This document shows, piece after piece, positions 1 through 3,227 of a stretch of 7,368 nucleotides of DNA (position 1 is its first letter; each line of letters opens with the position of its first letter). The DNA is taken from assembly GCA_964523165.1 (NCBI GenBank), contig CAZFXZ010000031.1, positions 1 to 7,368 of the forward strand, in the 5' to 3' direction. A program made the position numbers and the translations under genes. This DNA is from CAZFXZ01 sp964523165 (GTDB lineage: Bacteria > Patescibacteriota > Patescibacteriia > JACRDY01). The notes beneath the pieces were generated by a model. The model saw only the letters and a program-made list of their open reading frames with translations, ran no database searches and had not been told where the DNA came from.

Positions 1-10
1 TTTGTTATTG

Positions 11-48
11 TTGACAAAAAATCTTAGTTTGTTAATGTTGATTATTAT
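11..48 (+). promoter_or_regulatory. Possible promoter of the tRNA-Pro array
   Basis: A perfect -35 hexamer, TTGACA, lies at 11-16. The -10 is unclear: TAATGT at 33-38 has 16-nt spacing but is weak, while the better TATTAT at 43-48 is too far away. Position just before the first tRNA (67) makes a promoter likely, but the exact -10 is not settled. Confidence 0.35.
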
Positions 49-66
49 CAGTCCTTTCTCTTGGCT

Positions 67-140
67 CGGAGTGTAGCCAAGTCTGGTAAGGCTCCGGCTT
101 TGGGAGCCGGGTACCGCGGGTTCAAATCCCGCCACTCCGA
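67..140 (+). tRNA. tRNA-Pro(UGG)
   Basis: Full cloverleaf: the acceptor stem 67-73/133-139 pairs perfectly as CGGAGTG with CACTCCG. The D arm is 76-92. The anticodon stem 94-98/106-110 closes a loop with anticodon TGG at 101-103 and U33 at 100. The T arm is 116-132 with loop TTCAAAT. The discriminator is A140. The C1-G72 pair, A73 and G35-G36 are the known bacterial proline identity elements. CCA is not encoded, since CGATT follows. It reads CCA and probably other CCN codons by wobble. It is the first of three proline tRNAs, with only 5 nt before the next, so they are surely processed from one transcript. Confidence 0.96.
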
Positions 141-145
141 CGATT

Positions 146-220
146 CGGTCCGTGGCTCAGTCTGGTCAGAGCACCTGCCTCGGGCGCAGGGGATCGCGGG
201 TTCAAATCCCGCCGGGCCGA
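146..220 (+). tRNA. tRNA-Pro(CGG)
   Basis: Acceptor stem 146-152/213-219 (one T-G wobble at 149/216), D arm from 155, anticodon stem 174-178/186-190 and loop CTCGGGC with anticodon CGG at 181-183. The T arm is 196-212 and the discriminator is A220. C1-G72, A73 and G35-G36 fit proline. No CCA is encoded. It is a dedicated reader of CCG. Only two bases separate its end from the next tRNA, so the 3' trailer and the next 5' leader are almost absent and maturation must rely on precise RNase P and 3' trimming plus CCA addition. Confidence 0.96.
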
Positions 221-222
221 TT

Positions 223-296
223 CGGGACGTAGCTCAGCCTGGAAGAGCGCCTGCTTGGGGTGCAGGCGGCCGCCGGTTCAAATCCGGTCGTCCCGA
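223..296 (+). tRNA. tRNA-Pro(GGG), first copy
   Basis: Acceptor stem 223-229/289-295 (CGGGACG with CGTCCCG), D stem 232-235/245-248, anticodon stem 250-254/262-266 and loop TTGGGGT with anticodon GGG at 257-259. The T arm is 272-288 (last pair G-T) and the discriminator is A296. CCA is not encoded. Positions 32 and 38 are both T. The second GGG tRNA in this window (633-709) instead has the A32-T38 pair and an encoded CCA, so the two are different tRNA types and not a recent duplication. Confidence 0.95.
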
Positions 297-309
297 CTAT
301 GGTTGGCTA

Positions 310-349
310 AGCACGATAATCTGTAAAGAAAATCGTGCTATTTTTTTTT
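310..349 (+). terminator. Intrinsic terminator of the three-tRNA array
   Basis: AGCACGAT (310-317) pairs with ATCGTGCT (332-339) across a 14-nt loop and is followed at once by an A and nine T (341-349). It ends the transcript that carries the three proline tRNAs. Confidence 0.85.
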
Positions 350-350
350 C

Positions 351-378
351 TTGACACTTCTTGATTGGGTAGTAAAAT
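351..378 (+). promoter_or_regulatory. Promoter for the structured RNA at about 385-574
   Basis: TTGACA at 351-356, 16-nt spacer, TAAAAT at 373-378. It begins directly after the T tract of the upstream terminator, which isolates it as a new transcription unit starting near 385. A perfect 8-bp inverted repeat, 379-386/390-397, covers the start site and could be an operator. Its left arm recurs as part of a 12-nt direct repeat at 533-544. Confidence 0.7.
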
Positions 379-384
379 AATAGT

Positions 385-574
385 GAGCTTCACTATTGGT
401 ATTTATGACCACATTCGTTCTAGGTTACCTTGTGCATTGGGGCCTTACATCTGGTCTGGGCCGCTGATTCGTTCGGAGCCCTGACTATGCGGGCGCCATA
501 CTAGCTTTTTGCTAGAAACGTCTGTGGTTGCCAATAGTGAGCTTTTGGTTATATAATCGCCCTGCGGCGATTTT
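385..574 (+). ncRNA. Structured small RNA, 6S RNA-like (candidate)
   Basis: No coding frame is apparent between 300 and 632, but the stretch has its own promoter and a terminator-like hairpin about 190 nt later. The ends form a long closing stem: TCACTATTGG (390-399) pairs perfectly with CCAATAGTGA (531-540). Inside it lie a second stem 407-413/523-529, a short stem 416-419/517-520, a large open region, an apical stem 454-461/478-485 with one mismatch, and a separate small hairpin CTAGC-T5-GCTAG (501-515) on the 3' side. A long irregular rod with a central bubble, a small hairpin in the 3' strand of the bubble and ~190 nt length match the general plan of 6S RNA, which binds sigma70-type RNA polymerase. 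I recognise the shape, not a family sequence signature. SRP RNA, tmRNA and RNase P motifs were looked for and not seen. Confidence 0.45.
555..574 (+). terminator. Probable intrinsic terminator of the 6S-like RNA
   Basis: AATCGCC (555-561) pairs with GGCGATT (566-572) over a 4-nt loop, followed by T571-T574 and then ATGTT. The stem is strong but the T tract is short, so termination may be partial and read-through into the tRNA at 633 is possible. TATAAT at 552-557, 18 nt after TTGCCA (528-533), is an alternative reading as a promoter for the downstream tRNAs. Confidence 0.5.
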
Positions 575-594
575 ATGTTAAGTAAAATTATCGG

Positions 595-610
595 TCCGCC
601 GATAGGCGGA
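595..610. repeat. GC-rich palindrome upstream of the fourth tRNA-Pro
   Basis: TCCGCC (595-600), GATA loop, GGCGGA (605-610). No T tract follows, so it is not a typical terminator. It resembles in style the palindromes at 725-752, 753-774 and 811-834. Confidence 0.6.
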
Positions 611-632
611 GCAGTTGGCCGTACAACATTAT

Positions 633-709
633 CGGGCTGTAGCGCAGTTGGCTAGCGCGCATGCATGGGGTGCATGAGGTCGCGGGTTCAAGTCCCGCCA
701 GCCCGACCA
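633..709 (+). tRNA. tRNA-Pro(GGG), second type, with encoded CCA
   Basis: Acceptor stem 633-639/699-705 (CGGGCTG with CAGCCCG), D stem 642-645/655-658, anticodon stem 660-664/672-676 and loop ATGGGGT with anticodon GGG at 667-669. The T arm runs to 698. The discriminator A706 is followed by encoded CCA at 707-709. C1-G72 and A73 fit proline. The A32-T38 pair in the loop is the form found in the E. coli GGG proline tRNA and is known to tune decoding accuracy. The first GGG tRNA lacks that pair and lacks CCA. The 3' 24 nt of this gene are duplicated downstream. Confidence 0.95.
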
Positions 710-724
710 TTTGCAAAATGGGTT

Positions 725-774
725 TCCGCTCATCGGCGTAGCCGTGAGCGGACCCGCTCGCTGTGACGAGCGGG
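725..774. repeat. Two adjacent GC-rich hairpins
   Basis: The first hairpin is TCCGCTCA (725-732) with TGAGCGGA (745-752), extended by CGGC/GCCG (734-737/741-744). The second, directly abutting, is CCCGCTCG (753-760) with CGAGCGGG (767-774). Neither has a T tract. They lie between the tRNA-Pro 3' end and its exact duplicate, as if inserted or carried in with the duplicated end. Confidence 0.8.
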
Positions 775-846
775 CAAGTCCCGCCAGCCCGACCATTTAA
801 GTCCCGCCAGTCCCGTCACTCACGAGTGACAGGACCAGCCCGACCA
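775..846 (+). repeat. Duplicated 3' ends of tRNA-Pro (one intact, one split)
   Basis: Positions 775-798 repeat exactly the 24 nt at 689-712: the T loop, T-stem 3' strand, acceptor 3' strand, discriminator, CCA and TTT of tRNA-Pro(GGG). A further partial copy follows at once: 799-810 carries the first half and 835-846 the second half, split by a 24-nt hairpin (811-834) and flanked by CCAG on both sides (807-810 and 835-838). Such tRNA 3'-end copies are what site-specific integration at tRNA genes leaves behind, but the copies here are only 86 nt apart and no integrase is present. Confidence 0.85.
811..834. repeat. Hairpin splitting the third tRNA-end copy
   Basis: GTCACT (815-820), loop CACG, AGTGAC (825-830), with an outer TCC/GGA pairing (811-813/832-834) across one mismatch. 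It interrupts a tRNA 3'-end copy and is bracketed by a 4-nt duplication CCAG, the layout expected of a very small inserted palindromic element. Confidence 0.7.
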
Positions 847-851
847 AATGC

Positions 852-925
852 GGGCCTGTAGTATAGTGGTAGTACATCGCATTCGCATTGCGGAGACGGG
901 AGTTCGATTCTCCCCAGGTCCACCA
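852..925 (+). tRNA. tRNA-Ala(CGC)
   Basis: Acceptor stem 852-858/915-921 includes G3-T70 (854/919), the classic alanine identity wobble pair. The D stem is 861-864/872-875. The anticodon stem 877-881/889-893 closes the loop TTCGCAT with anticodon CGC at 884-886. The T arm is 898-914. The discriminator A922 is followed by encoded CCA (923-925). It reads GCG. Encoded CCA groups it with the tRNA at 633 rather than with the three-tRNA array, and both probably share one transcript ended by the following terminator. Confidence 0.95.
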
Positions 926-957
926 AAAAGTCATCGGCCGTCTGGCGGTGATTTTTT
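926..957 (+). terminator. Intrinsic terminator after tRNA-Ala
   Basis: TCATCG (931-936) pairs with CGGTGA (946-951) with one T-G wobble, extended inside by CC/GG (938-939/944-945) with one bulged G. Six T follow (952-957), and the preceding A run can extend the stem. Confidence 0.75.
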
Positions 958-998
958 GTTTGTGGTAATTTATAAGTAGTTAGTAATCTTTTGTAATC

Positions 999-1009
999 AA
1001 GGGGGTGAT
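999..1009 (+). promoter_or_regulatory. Near-perfect Shine-Dalgarno site
   Basis: AAGGGGGTGAT differs at one base from AAGGAGGTGAT, the full complement of the usual 16S rRNA 3' end, and lies just before the ATG at 1013. It fixes the start of the small membrane protein. Confidence 0.85.
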
Positions 1010-1012
1010 ATT

Positions 1013-1228
1013 ATGAAAGGTTTACACATGGTGGCTTATTTGTTGCTTCTAATCGGTGGCCTCAACTGGCTATTGGTTGGTGTGTTGGGTTGGGATATTG
1101 GTGAATTATTTGGCGGTATGGATGCTATGATTTCTCGCGTTATTTATGTTTTGGTTGGTTTGTCAGCTTTGTTGGAAATTTTTTCGCACAAAGGATATTG
1201 CAAGTATTGCGCTGGAGAAAAAGCTTAG
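1013..1228 (+). CDS. DUF378 family small membrane protein
   Basis: This 71-residue protein has two membrane helices, about residues 6-26 and 40-58, joined by a short loop. The GGLNWLLVG segment (15-23) and the following GWDIGELFGG, together with SRVIYVLVGLSALLEI (41-56), are the pattern of the DUF378 family, which includes Bacillus YuzA. The biochemical function of that family is unknown. The start is fixed by the SD site at 999-1009, and family proteins begin at the same place. The C-terminal tail ends HKGYCKYCAGEKA, giving a CxxC pair (C63, C66) that could bind metal or be redox active; whether it is common in the family I cannot tell. It is monocistronic: a terminator precedes it (tRNA-Ala) and another follows. 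No clear promoter hexamers are seen in 958-1000. Confidence 0.85.
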   Translation: MKGLHMVAYLLLLIGGLNWLLVGVLGWDIGELFGGMDAMISRVIYVLVGLSALLEIFSHKGYCKYCAGEKA

Positions 1229-1252
1229 TTCTTAAATTATTTAAAAACATCG

Positions 1253-1286
1253 CAAAACCTCTTAATCAAATAAGAGGTTTTGTTTT
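1253..1286 (+). terminator. Intrinsic terminator after the DUF378 gene
   Basis: A perfect 12-bp stem, CAAAACCTCTTA (1253-1264) with TAAGAGGTTTTG (1271-1282), 6-nt loop, then TTTT. The A-rich 5' arm lets it work in part for leftward transcription as well. Confidence 0.9.
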
Positions 1287-1290
1287 AAAT

Positions 1291-1417
1291 AAAAAAATCA
1301 CGTCAGAANNNNNNNNNNNNNNNNNNNNNNNNNNNNNNNNNNNNNNNNNNNNNNNNNNNNNNNNNNNNNNNNNNNNNNNNNNNNNNNNNNNNNNNNNNNN
1401 NNNNNNNNAACGTGATT
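1291..1417 (-). terminator. Leftward terminator split by the first assembly gap
   Basis: AATCACGT (1296-1303) left of the gap and ACGTGATT (1410-1417) right of it are perfect inverted repeats. Read on the minus strand this is a stem right after the stop codon of the gene at 1416-1763, and the distal arm is followed by a T tract (A run 1291-1297 on the plus strand). This is the form of an intrinsic terminator for the two-gene operon, with its loop hidden in the N run. Confidence 0.65.
1309..1408. other. Assembly gap of 100 N
   Basis: Exactly 100 unknown bases, a usual scaffold placeholder. Because matching terminator arms flank it, the real missing length may be only a few bases. Confidence 0.95.
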
Positions 1418-1763
1418 ATGGACTAATGTCCAGCCATGGACAGTCCGATAGGGCGCAGGCCGTGATGTCGTCACAGGAGCTGTCGGACTGGGCCAAGAGC
1501 ATGCAAGTTGACCAACAGTCGCAACCTTGGCCGCTCAGACCCAAACTGGCGCAGGCCAATTCGGGTGTCGGATACTGAGCAAAACAGCTCGTGGCTATGG
1601 CCGCGATGTTGTCACGCTCAATCTCGACACTCAGATTGGTGTCGTCGTCTTTGACGATCTCGTCGGGCGGTGGCGAATCGTCTTGGTCGGCCCGAATTTC
1701 CAGCCAACAGACGAAAGCCACGACGATGATGATCATCTCCACGAGGTACCAGAAGTTTTTCAT
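1416..1763 (-). CDS. Unrecognised membrane-anchored protein with eight-cysteine outer domain
   Basis: A 115-residue protein, second gene of a leftward operon, starting at the ATG preceded by GGGAGG with good spacing; upstream in-frame starts lie inside the preceding gene. One membrane helix spans about residues 4-23 (FWYLVEMIIIVVAFVCWLEI), followed by an acidic, proline-containing linker (26-41). The C-terminal half (58-109) holds eight cysteines at 60, 71, 81, 83, 87, 97, 103 and 108, including a C-x-C-x3-C cluster, in a polar setting. Eight is an even number, which suits four disulfides in an exported domain; zinc binding is the other option. C19 lies in the helix and does not form a lipobox. 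I do not recognise a family. It lies 11 nt after the stop of the partner gene, so the two are co-translated and probably act together at the cell surface. Confidence 0.75.
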   Translation of the reverse strand: MKNFWYLVEMIIIVVAFVCWLEIRADQDDSPPPDEIVKDDDTNLSVEIERDNIAAIATSCFAQYPTPELACASLGLSGQGCDCWSTCMLLAQSDSSCDDITACALSDCPWLDISP

Positions 1764-1774
1764 GAGATCCTCCC

Positions 1775-2167
1775 TTAGAGCGCGTAGCTGGCGACGGCGA
1801 TACGCAAGGCCTCGATGGTTTTGTCGATATCGGCGACATGGCAAGCAGACAGTTGCAAGATGCGTCGGGCGGCTTTTTCTTTACCGCTGGCGATGAGCGG
1901 TTGCACGGCCAAATGACATTGTGCCGTCTCGACGTCCGTGACGATCTTTTTGGCGTTGGTCAACGTTTCGTCGTCCAACGGCAAAGACTCGACGAATTCG
2001 CGAGCGGCGTTGGTCTGGCCCGATTTCATCAGAGTCTCGGTGATGATGATGTCGTCGTCGGTCAGTTGCGTCGATCGTGGCCAGACGGTAAAGCAGATCA
2101 GACTGACGATCAATATCGTAAAAACCAGCCACGACACGATCGTTTTGTGACGTTTGGAAATGTACAT
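1775..2167 (-). CDS. Unrecognised single-pass membrane protein with duplicated helical unit
   Basis: A 130-residue protein, first gene of the leftward operon. The start ATG is set by AGGAGG (plus-strand 2176-2181) 8 nt upstream. The N-terminus is basic (KRHK, residues 5-8), then a membrane helix at about 9-29, so the rest should face outward. The outer part is a gapless internal repeat offset by 45 residues: LMKSGQTNAAR (46-56) matches LIASGKEKAAR (91-101), and hydrophobic positions after it also correspond (L69/I114, V76/L121, V79/A124). Each unit looks like two helices, like TPR-type hairpins, but too few repeats exist to call TPR. Two cysteines, C84 and C109, occur only in the second unit. 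No known family is recognised. Its own strong promoter and perfect SD point to good expression. Confidence 0.75.
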   Translation of the reverse strand: MYISKRHKTIVSWLVFTILIVSLICFTVWPRSTQLTDDDIIITETLMKSGQTNAAREFVESLPLDDETLTNAKKIVTDVETAQCHLAVQPLIASGKEKAARRILQLSACHVADIDKTIEALRIAVASYAL

Positions 2168-2200
2168 ACAATCATCCTCCTAAATCAGGTGTGTTTGCTC

Positions 2201-2229
2201 ATCTTATGGATCAGGCTCGGAGTTGTCAA
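2201..2229 (-). promoter_or_regulatory. Strong promoter of the two-gene membrane operon
   Basis: On the minus strand: TTGACA (plus 2224-2229), 17-nt spacer, TAAGAT (plus 2201-2206). The start would be near 2194, giving a leader of about 27 nt that carries the SD. It lies directly after the rpmB terminator, so the operon is independent of rpmB. Confidence 0.8.
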
Positions 2230-2232
2230 ATC

Positions 2233-2257
2233 AAAAACCCCGCAAGGCGGGGTTTTT
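2233..2257 (-). terminator. Intrinsic terminator of rpmB, overlapping its stop codon
   Basis: AAAAACCCCGC (2233-2243) pairs perfectly with GCGGGGTTTTT (2247-2257) over a 3-nt loop. On the minus strand the stem begins inside the TAA stop codon of rpmB and ends in a T tract. The sequence is symmetric, but no rightward gene needs it. Confidence 0.9.
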
Positions 2258-2432
2258 AGGCGGCTTTTTTGACAAGAGTCTTCAAACAGCTGGTGCAAAC
2301 TTTCTTTTGCTGACCGTCTAAACGACGTGATTGCAAATTGAGGAATTGTTTGCGTTTGGTCGCGATATTGCTATGTGACCGTGAAACAGCTTTTTGCGCC
2401 CCTTTGCCGCAGATGTCACAACGTCGGGACAT
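2256..2432 (-). CDS. rpmB: 50S ribosomal protein L28
   Basis: Translating the minus strand from the ATG at 2432 gives a 58-residue protein that begins MSRRCDICGKGAQKAVSRSH and ends in a lysine-rich tail. The start, the basic composition and the RRL near residue 36-38 fit bacterial L28, a small 50S protein needed late in subunit assembly. It carries two CxxC pairs, CDIC (5-8) and CTSC (46-49), so it is the zinc-ribbon form (C+), as opposed to the zinc-free paralogues some bacteria use under zinc starvation. The length is slightly below the usual 60-78 residues. No Shine-Dalgarno sequence is seen before the ATG. A weak promoter (TTGATA at 2491-2496, 17 nt, TATCCT at 2468-2473, minus strand) could drive it. 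It is monocistronic, with the terminator at 2233-2257. Confidence 0.93.
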   Translation of the reverse strand: MSRRCDICGKGAQKAVSRSHSNIATKRKQFLNLQSRRLDGQQKKVCTSCLKTLVKKAA

Positions 2433-2437
2433 AAAAA

Positions 2438-2496
2438 TTGCTTAGTAGTGAAAAATAACGTAAAATGAGGATAACATAGTCAATAAAAAATATCAA
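2438..2496. promoter_or_regulatory. Divergent promoter region between rpmB and the M50 protease gene
   Basis: Leftward: TTGATA (2491-2496), 17 nt, TATCCT (2468-2473), both read on the minus strand. Rightward: TTGCTT (2438-2443), 17 nt, TAAAAT (2461-2466). The two would overlap and could compete. Each has one good and one poor hexamer. Confidence 0.35.
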
Positions 2497-2500
2497 GCCC

Positions 2501-3136
2501 ATGCTTTTATCTTTACTTTTTAGCGAACCACAATTATTTTTTGTCATCTTTTTGGCGGTTGTTTATGGTATTACCGTCCATGAATTTTCTCACGTCTTGG
2601 CCGCTTATTTGTTGGGGGATGATACTGGCAAGCAACTTGGTCGCCTGACTTTAAATCCGGCTGCCCATCTCGAGCCTTTTGGCTTGCTGATGATTTTGAT
2701 GATCGGATTGGGTTGGGGCCGACCAGCACCTTTTAACCCTTATAATTTAAAATACAAACGTTGGGGTCCGGCTCTAGTCGCCATGGCTGGACCATTGGCC
2801 AATATTTTAAGTATTTTGTTATTTATCGTAGTTTATAAAATCTGGATTTTTAGTGGCTTGGTCATGGGTGACTTGGTTTATTTGTTTATACAATATCTAT
2901 TATGGATCAATTTGGCTTTGATAGTTTTCAACTTATTACCCATTCCGCCGCTGGATGGTTCGCGGGTGTTGCTGACAATTTTGCCCAATAGCCTAGATAA
3001 TTTTAAATTTTGGCTGATAAAAAATGGGCCATACCTCTTGCTGGGCCTAGTTGTATTTGACAATTTTATATTAAATGGGTTGTTATTTAATTTTCTGCTT
3101 TTTAAAGCTTCATCGATTGTTAACATATTTTTATAG
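2501..3136 (+). CDS. Site-2 protease family membrane metalloprotease (peptidase M50)
   Basis: A 211-residue, mostly hydrophobic protein with about five or six membrane helices. The zinc site HEFSH (HExxH) is at residues 27-31 in the first helix; E28 would be the catalytic base. The second motif, NLLPIPPLDG (144-153), supplies the third zinc ligand D152, as in the NPxPPLDG box of the family. Between them HLEPFG (56-61) and GWGRPAPFNP (71-80) match the conserved HxDPxG and GWGKPVPxNP segments of the short, PDZ-less M50B group. These proteases cut membrane proteins within the bilayer; the substrate is unknown here. All key residues are present, so it should be active. There is no SD before the ATG. 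It stands alone, about 10 nt before the str promoter, and some read-through into rpsL is possible. Confidence 0.93.
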   Translation: MLLSLLFSEPQLFFVIFLAVVYGITVHEFSHVLAAYLLGDDTGKQLGRLTLNPAAHLEPFGLLMILMIGLGWGRPAPFNPYNLKYKRWGPALVAMAGPLANILSILLFIVVYKIWIFSGLVMGDLVYLFIQYLLWINLALIVFNLLPIPPLDGSRVLLTILPNSLDNFKFWLIKNGPYLLLGLVVFDNFILNGLLFNFLLFKASSIVNIFL

Positions 3137-3145
3137 CCCAACCCC

Positions 3146-3174
3146 TTGACGTTTAAAAAATCGAGTGCTATTCT
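3146..3174 (+). promoter_or_regulatory. Promoter of the str (rpsL) operon
   Basis: TTGACG (3146-3151), 17-nt spacer, TATTCT (3169-3174), preceded by TGC (3166-3168), an extended -10. Transcription should begin near 3181, giving a leader of about 47 nt before the rpsL ATG. Confidence 0.75.
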
Positions 3175-3189
3175 ACGCTTACCTAAATG

Positions 3190-3209
3190 GCTGATAATTC
3201 AGCTTTTTT
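3190..3209 (+). terminator. Attenuator-like hairpin in the rpsL leader
   Basis: GCTGA (3190-3194), loop TAAT, TCAGC (3199-3203), followed by six T (3204-3209). It sits between the promoter and the rpsL start, so it would end or pause transcription before the operon. The stem is short (5 bp), so it is likely partial or conditional. Confidence 0.5.
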
Positions 3210-3227
3210 ATTGAAAAAATCTTGGCT

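Noticed and set aside
61..354. 97-residue open frame across the tRNA array
   Set aside because: It runs through three clear tRNA genes and a terminator; the frame is a chance by-product of GC-rich tRNA sequence.
385..574. SRP RNA, tmRNA, RNase P RNA or T-box leader
   Set aside because: None of the signature motifs I know for these families was seen.
689..846. CRISPR array
   Set aside because: The repeats are copies of the tRNA 3' end, irregularly spaced and with hairpins between them; there are no unique spacers of constant length.
1198..1578. Open frame running through the first gap
   Set aside because: It only exists because N was read as sequence; it overlaps the DUF378 stop, a terminator and the antisense gene.
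1764..1844. Longer N-terminus for the eight-cysteine protein
   Set aside because: The extension lies inside the preceding gene, while the ATG at 1763 has an ideal SD and is followed at once by the membrane helix.
1527..2272. Rightward open frames opposite the two membrane protein genes
   Set aside because: They are antisense to genes with a promoter, SD sites and membrane helices, and their own starts lack ribosome sites.
3077..3144. Terminator for the M50 gene from GGGTTG and CAACCC
   Set aside because: The arms are over 50 nt apart, the left arm is inside the coding region, and no T tract follows.
3222..3227. TTG start for rpsL two codons upstream
   Set aside because: S12 of this type begins MPTINQL, which matches the ATG at 3228.
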